NCBI GenBank assembly: GCA_023374045.1
Contig: CM041776.1
Span: 143,161,296-143,225,295, forward strand
Length of the DNA: 64,000 nucleotides
Source of the DNA: Limonium bicolor
Taxonomy: Eukaryota > Streptophyta > Magnoliopsida > Caryophyllales > Plumbaginaceae
Direction of reading: 5' to 3'
Shown: positions 21,356-31,841 of the stretch, piece after piece
Position numbering within the stretch: the first letter of the stretch is position 1
Layout: the number at the start of each line of letters is the position of its first letter
The notes under the pieces: model-generated
Seen by the model: only the letters and a program-made list of their open reading frames with translations
Database searches by the model: none
What the model was told of the DNA's origin: nothing
Translations under genes and position numbers: made by a program

Positions 21356-21722
21356 GATGAGGATCGAGGAAGCAGAATGGCTTTAGATCCTAGGTTGTTG
21401 ATATTTGGTTATTTTTGGATGTTGAACCCGAGTAGTGTTTGTACACTCGAGGTTGTTTATTTTGGTGGATGTAAAGTCGGTTAGTGATTTTTGAACAATT
21501 ACACTCGGTATATCGTCATTCCTTTTGGATAGGTGAATTTGTAAGGTTGTAATTATGCTCGGAACTCGTGTGATCAGACCGATACATATTGCGTAGCAGC
21601 CTTGTTAGCCACGTGGGTGGCTAACGGCGTGTAACACCGCCCTTTTGGTATATGTTTAAGTAATGATTTCCGCTGCGATTATTGATTAAGTGTTAAGGTT
21701 TTGGATGGGGTGTTACAAAAAG

Positions 21723-21734
21723 TGGTATCAGAGC
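21723..21734 (+). other. Primer-binding site of element B
   Basis: TGGTATCAGAGC begins 5 bases after the LTR and is complementary to the 3' end of plant initiator tRNA-Met. Confidence 0.93.
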
Positions 21735-22565
21735 GAAGTATCGCTCTGATTACCGATTACCGAGCTTAGGAATATACCGAGTTAGGAAATTTAAATCTTG
21801 CCGTCCCATGGACGTTATAAACATGTGATGGAATAAGTTTGTAAGCACAATACTAATGTGCTCTCATATATATATTCAGATGGCAGGGCGACCGCGGGGA
21901 CGAGGCCGTGGAGGGCCTGGTCCAGGAGACACGGGGGATAATCCCACCGCTCAGATGATGGCCGAAGCTTGTAGCGGCCGCCCTAGCACAAGTAATACCG
22001 CAAATTGTAACCGCAGTGCAGCAAGGGCAGCAACAGCCCGGGGGTGAGGATCAACCAGAACCACCACCACCACCACAGCCACGCGAGACCAATTGGGTGA
22101 AAGCGTTGGCCGACTTGAGGCCCCCGTCTTTCAAAGGGGAAACCGACCCTTCTAAGCTAGAGGTGTACATCTCGGAGCTCGAGACCGCCTAATAGACTTT
22201 GGTGTTCCTTCTGCTGGTAAGTCCGACTAGCTGCTTTCTATTTGAAGGGTTCGGCTAGAAATTGGTGGAAACTCGTACGAGCCGAGAATTTGGCCGATCC
22301 GGATTTTGGTTGGGAGCAGTACACGGCATTGCTGAGGGCCAAGTACTATCCCGTGCATGTGCAAGAGGCGAAGCGCCTGGAACTGGACAGTCTGAAACAA
22401 GGGGACAAAATGACGGTGGACGACTACTACACCGCCTTCACCGACCTTGTTCATCTTCTACCCGACCTTGGTTACTCGAACCGGGTCTTAGTGAATCGAT
22501 TCTACAGTGGGTTGAGCCACCGTCTACGCTATGGCATGGGGCCAGCCGAGTACAATACCTTGCAG

Positions 22566-22657
22566 GTAAATTTCCAATAATGTCTAAGTGTGAATGAGTA
22601 ACGTTGTATGGAGTGTGTGAATGTGTTGCGGGGCATGACTAACACCTTGATACTCAG
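22566..22657 (+). other. Putative spliceosomal intron 1 in gag of element B
   Basis: TTGCAG|GTAAATTTCC ... TACTCAG|GAGTGC, 92 bp, phase 0, with a plant branch-point-like TGACTAACA about 20 bases before the acceptor. Unspliced, the frame stops 4 codons into it; spliced, NTLQ joins ECYHAAAKVEITVRLR in frame. Element C has an 88-bp GT-AG interruption at the same codon, with TSLQ before it and KCYH after it. Confidence 0.72.
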
Positions 22658-22919
22658 GAGTGCTATCATGCCGCTGCTAAGGTGGAGATCACCGTCCGTC
22701 TAAGGGACGAGGAGAATGCGCATAAGCGCAAGCTCTCGAGCGAGGGCCAAGGCTCGCAAGGGTACCAAGGAGGGAAGAAGAGGAAACCTTACCCTCAGCC
22801 CCAGAAGGGCCAGCAGCAGCAAGAGGGCAAGGGCCAAGCCCAGCCCACTACCACTGAGGAGCCGCTGAAGCTCACTTATGCCTATGCGGCTAAGCCCTTA
22901 CGCTCACACCCGCCCAAGG

Positions 22920-23002
22920 GTAACTAATAAATTTCGAATATCGAATTCAAGTATGTATTGCTATGTTGTGAAGTATGTATTGATTGTGTGTTGTGATAGC
23001 AG
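22920..23002 (+). other. Putative spliceosomal intron 2 in gag of element B
   Basis: The donor CCCGCCCAAGG|GTAACT at 22920 matches the donor CCCGCCTAAGG|GTAAGA of element C. The acceptor is GTGATAGCAG|CC (23002). Length 83 bp. It separates the Gln/Lys-rich region from the zinc knuckles. Confidence 0.6.
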
Positions 23003-23358
23003 CCAGTACGGGTCTGGACCGGGAGCGCCACTATTTGTAAGTGGTTGCAAAGAAAAATGGTGACCACCCGGTAAGGACTGCAAAGGGAATGATGGGCAGT
23101 GCCACTACTGCAAGAAGCTGGGGCACCGTGGACCTGAATTTGAGTGTACAGCAACAACGATGGTAGAAAGAAACTGCAGGCCTAGAGGGCAATGGAAGGG
23201 TAAGGCCACTGCGACCACAGAAGGCCCCGAAGACTACTTATCAGCCATCCCTAGGGCAGGGTAATACTGAGTCCCAGAAGGGGAAGGGGCGGGAGCAGGC
23301 AAGCTGCTTGAACGTGGTGGGACCGGTCAGAGGCACCAGGATCGTCTTTCTAGACCAG

Positions 23359-23568
23359 GTTACCCCTTTAACCCGTTAATAAGATAAGTAATTGCTTACC
23401 GCATTTCCATGCATGTGTGTTAGGGGCTAAACCTTAGACAGTTCTGAGCGATGTAGCAATGTAATACCATCATGGTGTAACGATGAGTTTTATGAATAAA
23501 GTGTGTTGATTTCTTGAGTAAACCACCTGTTATTACCGTTATACTTATAAGTTTCTGAAATAAATTAG
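23359..23568 (+). other. Possible third intron between gag and protease of element B
   Basis: CTAGACCAG|GTTACC ... TAAATTAG|GCTGTGC, 210 bp, AT-rich and without coding potential. It lies between VVGPVRGTRIVFLDQ and the protease frame. GTTACC is a weak donor and there is no second copy in the window to compare. Confidence 0.35.
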
Positions 23569-24130
23569 GCTGTGCACTCGGACGGGAGGTATACTGAGTG
23601 TCTGCAATGAGGCAGAAGCCGGCAAGAGCGGCACCATCCTCACCGGTACCTTCCCAGTTAATGGCGTGGACGCCTCGGTCTTGTTCGACTCCGGAGCCTC
23701 ACACACTTTCATCTCGCTATCTTTTGCGAAGAGGCTAGGGTTAGACGGTGAAGAGATGCCAGACTTTCTAGTCACTCTCCCGTCGAAAGAGCGGATCAGG
23801 TACCCGCTACCACCGAGATGTTGTTGTACGAATCAAGAATGAAGAGTTCCCGATCGACTTGATAGAGTTCGACGGGTTGGGTTTTGATGTAATTTTCGGG
23901 ATGAACTGGTTGGAGCGGTACAAGGGCAGAATCCTATGTGCCGAGCACCGTCTGCTTCTTCGGAGTCCGTCTGGGGTTACCATTTCATACCGCCAGAGGC
24001 CCAGGGAGCCTTCGACACAGATCATCTTCGCCATGGCCATGTATCATGAAATCAGAAGGAGGAATGATGTATACCTCTACTATGTCCAGGACATAGAGAG
24101 AGACCCTGAGTTTAGCCCAGATGTACGGTT
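23569..24130 (+). pseudogene. Element B aspartic protease
   Basis: The frame reads SGTILTGTFPVNGVDASVLF then DSGASHTFISLSFAKRLGL; DSGAS is the catalytic motif of gypsy proteases. After a frameshift near 23815 it continues as IEFDGLGFDVIFGMNWLERY, the conserved C-terminal part (I-x-GMDWL in relatives; here N replaces D). It would process the Gag-Pol polyprotein. A further shift near 24120 precedes RT. Confidence 0.87.
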
Positions 24131-25504
24131 TTGTCGGAGTTTCCCGATGTCTTTCCTAAGGAACTCCCAGGCATGCCGCCTACACGGGCAGTTGAGTTTG
24201 AGATCGACTTGGTACAGGGCACCGGACCTATAGCGAAGGCGCCCTACCGTATGGCTCCAGCTGAGATGACTGAGCTCAAAGAACAGCTGCGAGACCTACT
24301 TGACAAGGGATTTATCCGCCCTGGCGTTTCACCATGGGAGCACCAGTCCTTTTTTGTGAGAAAAAGGATGGGAGTCTCCGCCTCTGCATCGATTACAGAG
24401 AGCTGAATGCTGTGACGGTGAAGAACCGTTACCCATTACCACGTATCGATGATTTGTTTGATCAGTTGAGAGGTGCATCTGTGTTCTCTAAGATCGATCT
24501 GCGATCGGGTTACCATCAGATAGCAATCAGAGACAGTGATATTGAGAAAACCGCGTTTCGTACCAGATATGGGCACTATGAATTCACGGTCATGCCGTTT
24601 GGGTTGTCTAATGCACCAGCAAAGTTTATGGACTTGATGAATCGTTTGTTTCGAGATCAGTTGGATAGATCAGTAGGTATTCATCGATGATATTCTCATT
24701 TATTCTAAGTCCAAGGTGGAGCATGAAGCTCACCTGAGGAGTGTGTTGCAGACGTTGAGAGAGAACCAGCTTTATGCGAAGTTCTCAAAGTGTGAATTTT
24801 GGTTGGACCAAGTCTCTTTTCTTGGTCATGTTATTTCTGAGGCCGGGATCGCTGTGGATCCGGCCAAGATTGATGCTGTGCGCACCTGGCCTAGACCGGA
24901 GACGGTTGCCGACATCCGGAGCTTCCTCGGTCTGGCAGGTTACTATCGGAGGTTTGTGAGAAATTTCTCTAGTGTTTCGAAACCGTTGACATCCTTAACA
25001 AAGAAGGATGCACCGTTTGATTGGACTGAGGACTGTGAGATCTCATTTCAGAAGCTCAAGGATGCTTTGACTTCTACACCAATTCTTACTATACCAGAGG
25101 GTACTGATGGTTTTGAGGTGTACTGTGACGCGTCAGGTAAAGGAATCGGCTGTGTTTTGATGCAACATGGGAAGGTCGTGGCTTACGCCTCCCGACAGTT
25201 GAAACGACATGAGGAAAATTATCCTACACATGATCTAGAATTGGGTGCCATTGTCTTCGCCTTGAAGATATGGCGACACCATTTATATGGAGTGAATGTG
25301 ACGATCTATTCAGATCATAAGAGTTTGAAATACCTGTTCACTCAGAAGGAGTTGAACATGAGGCAAAGGAGATGGGTTGAATTCCTTACCGATTACGATA
25401 TTAACCTTCAGTACAAGGAAGGTAAAGCAAACGTTGTAGCTGATGCATTGAGTCGCCGAGCACACTCTCTCCATTCGCTTATCTCTCACTCGAGCTTGGT
25501 TTGA
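24131..25504 (+). pseudogene. Element B reverse transcriptase and RNase H
   Basis: [15 protein letters not shown] opens the RT, followed by [42 protein letters not shown] and [14 protein letters not shown]. The catalytic [12 protein letters not shown] is present near 24680-24715 but lies in another frame. From 24716 the sequence continues with [25 protein letters not shown], then RNase H with [37 protein letters not shown] and [17 protein letters not shown], ending [13 protein letters not shown]. These copy RNA to DNA and degrade the RNA template. Frameshifts occur near 24340 and 24680. Motif content is complete; frame is not. Confidence 0.94.
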
Positions 25505-26944
25505 AGAGGTGCGGAGTGCTCAGATGTCAGATCAGTACATGCGAGAGATCAAACGGAAGCTTATCGACGGCATGTTCGAAAGTCAGAAGTATGACTTCCG
25601 ACTTCATGATGATGGTTTGATCAGGCTGAATGGCCGACTTTGTATTCCACGAAGTAGCGCTGAGCTGAAGGAGAGCGCATACTGAGTGAATCACACTGTT
25701 CTTCTACTTCTATTCACCCCGGAGCTTCAAAAATGTACAAGGGTATGAAGAGATATTTCTGGTGGACCGGTATGAAGAAAGATGTGACAGATTATGTTGT
25801 TAGGTGTCTCACTTGCCAGAAGGTCAAGTTTGAGCACCGTCGTCCTGGTGGCATGGTACAGCCAATGCCCGTTCTTGAATGGAAGTTCCATGACATCTCC
25901 ATGGACTTCGTGGTTGGGCTTCCGCCTACTCGGGGAGGCTTGAATATGATATGGGTCGTTGTTGACCGACTGACCAAGGTGGCCAGATTCATTCCGATGA
26001 AGGACACCTGGAAAGTGGCGAAGCTAGCAGAGCTCTTCGACCGTGAGATAGTACGGCACCATGAGTACCGAAGACTATCGTGTCTGATAGGGATACCAGA
26101 TTCCTCTCGAGGTACTGGAGAAGTACACGGGAAGCACTTGGTACCGAACTGAAGTTGAGTACGGCGTTTCACCCACAGACAGATGGTCAGAGTGAGCGCA
26201 CCATACAGACGCTTGAGGATATGTTACGTGCATGTGCACTTGACTTTCAGACCAGCTGGATTGATAAGTTACATCTGATCGAGTTTAGCTACAACAACAG
26301 TTACCATGCTTCGATCAAGATGTCTCCCTTCCAGGCTTTGTACGGTAGACCATGCCGCACGCCATTATGCTGGGATGAGTCGAGTGAGACGGTCATTATA
26401 GGACCTGAGTATTTAGAGCAAGTACAAGCAGAAGTACGTCAGATCCGGGCTAACATGAAAGCAGCTCAGGATAGACAGAAATCATACGCAGATGTGCGCA
26501 GACGCGACCTGGAGTTCGCCGTAGGCGATCAGGTATTTCTTAGAGTATCCCCCATGAAGGGTGTGTTTCGTTTTGGCCAGAAAGGCAAGTTGAGCCCGAA
26601 ATATGTGGGGCCGTATGTTGTGACGGAGCGGATAGGCCCGGTAGCTTACAGGCTTGATTTACCTGCTGAGCTGGGCAAGGTATGATGATGTATTTCATGT
26701 GTCCCAGTTGAAGAAATATATGTCTCATCCGTCTCATGTACTTCAGCCCGAGAGGCTAACATTAGAGCCGACCATGCGATCGGTGGAGACTCCCGTACGG
26801 ATCCTGGACACTAAGACTCGAGACACTCGCCATAAATCTGTGAGATTGGTGAAGGTTCTCTGGTCTAACCAGGAAGTCGAGGAGGCCACTTGGGAGCTGG
26901 AGGAGAAGATGAGGGCGAAGTACCCGTCACTGTTTACTTCTTAG
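25505..26944 (+). pseudogene. Element B integrase with chromodomain-like C-terminus
   Basis: The HHCC zinc-binding region is HCSSTSIHPGASKMYKGMKR with [16 protein letters not shown]. The core follows with [45 protein letters not shown] and [20 protein letters not shown], giving D, D and E. Next are [33 protein letters not shown] and DVFHVSQLKKYMSHPSHVL. The final segment RLVKVLWSNQEVEEATWELE with YPSLF is a chromodomain-like tail thought to direct integration to heterochromatin. Frameshifts occur near 25500, 25680, 26060 and 26690. The stop is at 26944. Confidence 0.94.
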
Positions 26945-27226
26945 TATTTATATGTATAGGGTACGGGGCGTACCCCTATTTAAGGGGGGTAGAGCCGTTT
27001 CGGTTATGTATGTACGGCATGTATTGAAACACATGTCTATGTTGTTATGTTGTAGACCTCGAGTCTAAGTGATGTTGTGTTAGCAGGACCTTGAGTCCGA
27101 CATGATGTAAAGAATGTTTGTGTGTTGTATGGAAGCGTTGTTTCAAAAGTAAATCCCGTGTTCTAATATTTAAGATACGTGGGAAGTGTGAACTTTGGGG
27201 ACAAAGTTCTTTTAAGGGGGGTAGAT
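26945..27226 (+). other. Element B 3' untranslated region and polypurine tract
   Basis: No ORF. It ends with TTTTAAGGGGGGTAGAT (27210-27226), immediately before the 3' LTR. The same tract, reverse complemented, is beside the LTR of element D. Confidence 0.9.
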
Positions 27227-30200
27227 TGAAATACCCCAAACCTTAATATGTTAGTTAAATATATAATTATTTATTCTAAGGCTTATTTTAGTCATTAAGA
27301 ACATGTGGAAAAAATTCCCGAAGGAAACGGATCCAGATAGTGGATTAAAAATGCAAAACGGGCTTTAAAGCACGTTTTTCGAGAAACCCGGGAATGTAAC
27401 TTTAAACGGGTTTAAATGGACTAATAAAAAATTATAGTCAATCATATGGCTATAATTAAATATTAGTCAAGGTCTAGGACCATAAAAATAAATAAAACAA
27501 AAATCCGGATACCGGACCCGGACTGTTAAAACTGACAGTTCGGGAACTAACGGGAGTTATCTGCTAATGACCAAATGCCACTCTCTCACATTGTAAAATA
27601 AAAATCAAATTTTTCCCCTCTCTCCTTGTGTCTCACGATTTACTCTCTCTCCCTCTCTTTTATTTCACTCCACTATGAGCTACAAGACAAAAGCAATAAA
27701 GCATTACTTTATTTCTCTCACACACAAAACTCTCTCTCACACTCTCTCTCTCCCTCATTTCTCTGTTGCCTCACGATTTCTTTCCCCCTCTCTCAGCCTT
27801 TCTTCTTCATTTGGCTCCAGTAATGGCGATTTATACATGCCAAAGAAACCCCATCTTCTACTCCTTGTAACTTCTTCATTCTTCCAAATCAAGAAATTCT
27901 TTCACCAAAATACTCCTCTCACCTTGGGGATTATTTTGGACCTTTCAAAATCTCAAAACTCCATACTTCATTTCCATGGGTATACCACATTTTGAAGAAG
28001 AAGCTTCACATTCTTGAAGCCCATCATCCCCTTGTTGTTCTAAGGTAAAGAAAACTCGAAAATCCCTCTTTTTCCCCATCTTACATGTGGCCGGTTTTGG
28101 TGTGTACTAAACACCATTGTTTTCTCTCCATGTTAGCTTGTTCAATCTTTTAGAAGTGTTGGAGCTAGCCCTATTCCATTGCCAAACATTTCATTTCGAA
28201 ATAGAAGGTAATTCCCTCCTTGTGTTCAAGTGATTTCTAAATTCTAGGGTTAGTGGAATGTTATTCAAAACCCTAGATACTCATTGCAATTATCTTGGCA
28301 TGGTCATTAGCGTAACAAATAACCCATTGGACATCGGTTGTGGAACAAGAAGTAGGGAGGAGGAAAGGTTGAAAGAAATCCAAAGGTAAATGACTTACCT
28401 TATGTTGTGTGATGTTTTAAGAAGTTGTGCTTTATGCTTGTACAAATATAAATGCTCAGTGAAATGCAGGTGTTGCTAATAATATGAGGAAATTCAGTGT
28501 TTAAATTCATGTTGTTTAAGGGCCTAAGAGCCAAGCTTTTAAGGTTAATGCACATTGTGGTTATTGTTGGGAAAGTGCTGGAATGGATGTGTTCTAAGTG
28601 TCTAGAATGAGTGTGGTGGTTGGATTAATGCAAGTGTGCTTGATAAGGTGTGTGAGGATGATAGAAATATGGGGAACCTCTGTCAAAATTCATGTAGAAC
28701 ACTAGGTGTTTTAAGTGTTGGTGAAAGGGGAAGAGTTTAAATTGGGTGAATATAATCAAGGAATTGGGTGATGATTTAGACAAGGGATTAGAGAGGTTTA
28801 AGGTGCCAAACAGTGTGTTAAAAACATGTTAGGATTTATGTAGAAACATTAGGAGAAGGTTAGGCTTGGTTTGGAGGTTGAAAAGTGGCTGAAAAATAAT
28901 GTTCTGGAGTGATTCAGGAGTGGTCCGGGTTTGTAAACTCAGACGCAAACCCGGACGACCCCAAAAACGCACCCGAGACTTAAAACTGTATGTGGTCCGG
29001 GTTTGTAAACCCGGATACAAACCCGGACCAGGTGAAAAATGAGACAGAAAGTTTTCCGACGGTGTGGTCCGGGTTGTAAACTCGGACACAAACCCGGACC
29101 ACCCTAAAAATGTGCCAGAGAGTGTTTTTAAAGCATTTCCAAGGTGGGGATTTGAATGTTAATGATAATATATGATTGTTAAGACATGTTTGGTGACTTT
29201 TAATGACCATTAGGAGGGCGATTAAGTGTAAGTTAAGTGTGAAAGTATGTAACATAATTATGTGAAGTAATTAACTAATTATATTAAACACGGTAATTAA
29301 CCAACATCACTAATTATGTATAGGAGCTACTTTTGGTGGTGAACGAACGCAGCAAGGACCAAGGTATGGTTTTCTTGCAGTCTGTTGCCTACCGGTTTAC
29401 ACCGGCTTGTGTGCTGTTTGTTTTTTCTGGGTGTTTACAACCTTGTAAGATTAATTCATGAAACGAGTTTACAGTTATTATTATTATTGTGACGTGTGTG
29501 TACCGATACCGGTAACCTCGAATGCGTGCTAACTGTTAATTAACCAAAACTAGGAAACGTACGAGAACGGTATCCGGTAATAACGTCCCTCAACCTAAGG
29601 AACGTTCTAACCCGGCTATGCGTGTATGGTTGTGATGTGTGTTACTGACTTATGCCTCATTTCCTTTGCATGTCTAACTGGACTTAAACACTTAATTTGT
29701 GTGAGATGATGTTAAGCTCCCATTGTGGGACTTCTAACGAGTGCTAACCGGGGAGTGAGGAATCCGGTCGTTCCGGTCACGCGTGTATGTACGGGTGTCG
29801 ACATCTGAATCAGATTCGACTCTCTCCTTATGTTACGGTAGTTTTCCTTTTATGGGAATTCGACCTCCCATAGCTTAGCCAAAGCTACCTACCTGACTTC
29901 CACTCGGGCTAGGGGGAAATTATGTGTTGATGTGTTCGGGTCACTACGCTCGTCTCATCTTTCAAGTTAAGGTTACTCATCCGACTAACAAAACAGTAAT
30001 GTTATATGTGTTAAGCTTAACACAAATGAGGATGAAGACATCCTCTAGGCTTACAAGTTGACTAACCATGTTGGTTGTTACTTAAAGTGAACTGTTTTCA
30101 CCATGTATGTGTGTTATTGTTCTACAATAATTCCTGCTATATATATATGCATGTTGTATGATAAAATCAACGCCATGTAATAATGACAAATAGTTGCGTG

Positions 30201-30642
30201 TATCCCGGTAGTCAGCGGACTGCACGTTAACCATGCCAGCAAAAGGTTGCTGACCCCCTTGGGGGCTATGTTTATTTGCAGGATGAGGATCGAGGAAGCA
30301 GAATGGCTTTAGATCCTAGGTTGTTGATATTTGGTTATTTTTGGATGTTGAACCCGAGTAGTGTTTGTACACTCGAGGTTGTTTATTTTGGTGGATGTAA
30401 AGTCGGTTAGTGATTTTTGAACCATTACACTCGGTATATCGTCATTCCTTTTGGATAGGTGAATTTGTAAGGTTGTAATTATGCTCGGAACTCGTGTGAT
30501 CAGACCGATACATATTGCGTAGCAGCCTTGTTAGCCACGTGGGTGGCTAACGGCGTGTAACTCCGCCCTTTGGTATATGTTTAAGTAATGATTTCCGCTG
30601 CGATTATTGATTAAGTGTTAAGGTTTTGGATGGGGTGTTACA
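27227..30642 (+). repeat. Element B 3' LTR
   Basis: 3416 bp, near-identical to 18301-21717. It carries the same palindrome array (28921-29101), leader donor (28386), acceptor (30281) and CCACGTGGGTGG. Followed by GATAA (30643-30647). Visible differences are mostly single-base length changes in homopolymers plus a few substitutions and short indels (for example CAAA near 30021). Confidence 0.96.
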
Positions 30643-31320
30643 GATAAGAAAAGACTATTGATGAAATCATTACATAGCCGTAATACTTTAGAAGAGAGTA
30701 TTTATGAGCATTAATGAGCCAGACAAGTTCAGACAATTTGAAGTATGCAAGTGGTGACGACCACTTGGGGAGACACACCGCCAACTTGCCCATTCACAAG
30801 GCAACGCGTGTGCTGGTGGCTCCAGATCAAGTTGGACGAATATCTGCAGTAGGGTGCGGATATTATATTTGTAGAAGAATGAGTATTCTACTCTTAGAGT
30901 CTACAACTCCTAGGTTGTTAGTGCATCTCAACTAACTTGTATAAATACGTACCTTAATGTCCATGTAAGACAAGCCCTGTACGAGAGAAAATATAGAGAT
31001 AATCTGGGCAAATGGGATCAGACTTGGAGTGTGTGTTAGTGCTAGAGAGTTGGTGAGCTAGTGAGGACTGGGTTATAGTATCAATACACTGGGTATTTGA
31101 TAGGACGACATGTCAGGAACGGTCGGTGAACCGTAGGCCGATAGTCAGGAGAGGGTTGACGACTTTAGGGGTAAAGTCGAAACTATCCGGGAGTCTGTGT
31201 GTGGGGCAAGGGAGGTTGAGTGAATTTCATGTGTGTAAATTCTCAATCGAAATGTGTTTTTCAGTTTATTAGTAGCCTCTCATCTATCAAGTTTTATTAG
31301 AGTCCATGATACGTCCATGA
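30643..31320 (+). repeat. Element E 3' LTR, right part (after element B)
   Basis: It starts with the GATAA target copy and continues the LTR broken at 18300. GTATAAATAC (30939-30948) is a TATA box, about 30 bp before a plausible transcript start, so U3 would be about 670 bp and the complete LTR near 1 kb. The right end is not resolved: sequence related to element C gag is recognisable from about 31360, and no clear TG...CA end with target duplication is visible. The 73-codon frame at 30714-30935 is not conserved. Confidence 0.55.
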
Positions 31321-31438
31321 CAGTCGGGGACGCATCAGGAGCGCTTGCGAGTTTCACCGACCCTGGCAATCTGTGACAGGGTGGTCGTTCTTGTAGTACT
31401 TGCAACTGTAGGCACGGCCGTCATTGATCCTACCCGAT

Positions 31439-31528
31439 CTGGAACCAGAACCTAAAGCTTGAGAGTTAGTGGTGCTCGGTGAGCTAGTGATAATTTCATT
31501 TAAGTATGGAATTAAATCGGAGTCTTAC
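31439..31528 (-). other. Putative intron 2 in gag of element C
   Basis: Minus-strand donor CCTAAGG|GTAAGACTCC at 31528. The acceptor is uncertain: TTATCACTAG would give only 45 bp, whereas TTCTGGTTCCAG gives 90 bp, closer to the 83 bp in element B. The donor context CACCCGCC(C/T)AAGG is shared with element B. Confidence 0.5.
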
Positions 31529-31753
31529 CCTTAGGCGGGTGAGAGATCTCAGCGGCTTCACAGCCACCGGCGCATATTAGGCAAGCTGTAGTGGCTCAGC
31601 TGCCTTGCCTTTCTCAGCATAGGTATTGCTATCTCCGGGGGTACTCTTTTGTGGCGGGGGGGTACTTCCCCTTTTTCATTTTCCAGCTCTTGTTCTGATT
31701 CTGCTCATCAGAACTGTTAAACTCGAGGCGGTTCATGCGTCATGGTAACACTT

Positions 31754-31841
31754 CTAAAGTATAGGATATTAGATGGTTTTCTATGCATATTAAGTGTTAA
31801 TTGGCATTGACTACGATATTAAGGATTTAAATCGTTTTTAC
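31754..31841 (-). other. Putative intron 1 in gag of element C
   Basis: Minus strand: CTTCAG|GTAAAAACG ... ATACTTTAG|AAGTGT, 88 bp. The flanking codons TSLQ and KCYH align with NTLQ and ECYH around the 92-bp intron of element B, while the intron sequences themselves differ. Confidence 0.7.

Larger units (their letters stand above)
18301..21717 (+). repeat. Element B 5' LTR
   Basis: This 3417-bp LTR starts TGAAATACCCC and ends GGGTGTTACA. It pairs with 27227-30642 (3416 bp), differing by scattered substitutions and mostly one- to four-base indels. It contains CT-rich leader sequence (18690-18860), splice-donor-like sites (19121, 19281 and 19461), a three-copy palindrome array (19994-20175), CCACGTGGGTGG (21611-21622), and a CCCCTTGGGGG block followed by an acceptor-like TTTATTTGCAG (21355). 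Short ORFs here are not conserved between the two LTRs. Confidence 0.96.
21880..23358 (+). pseudogene. Element B gag, split by putative introns
   Basis: It starts at ATG 21880 (MAGRPRGRGRGGPGPGD), an Arg/Gly-rich N-terminus. After a frameshift near 21972 it continues with NWVKALADLRPPSFKGE and LEVYISELET. Stops near 22190-22260 break the frame, then RNWWKLVRAENLADPDFGW and MTVDDYYTAFTDLVHLLPDL mark the retrotransposon gag (capsid) domain. The product would assemble the particle shell. After intron-like interruptions at 22566-22657 and 22920-23002 comes a zinc-knuckle region with CHYCKKLGHRG near 23103-23135. Element C encodes the same protein, interrupted at the same two places. Confidence 0.87.
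18301..30642 (+). mobile_element. Element B: chromodomain Ty3/gypsy element (Tekay/Del-like), full length
   Basis: This 12.3-kb element is complete in structure: 5' LTR, tRNA-Met primer site, gag, protease, RT, RNase H, integrase, chromodomain-like C-terminus, polypurine tract and 3' LTR. It is flanked by perfect GATAA duplications (18296-18300 and 30643-30647). Order and chromodomain place it in the chromoviruses; long LTRs and the tRNA-Met site suit Tekay/Del. All coding sections carry frameshifts or stops, although the two LTRs are almost identical. It lies inside the 3' LTR of element E. Confidence 0.96.
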
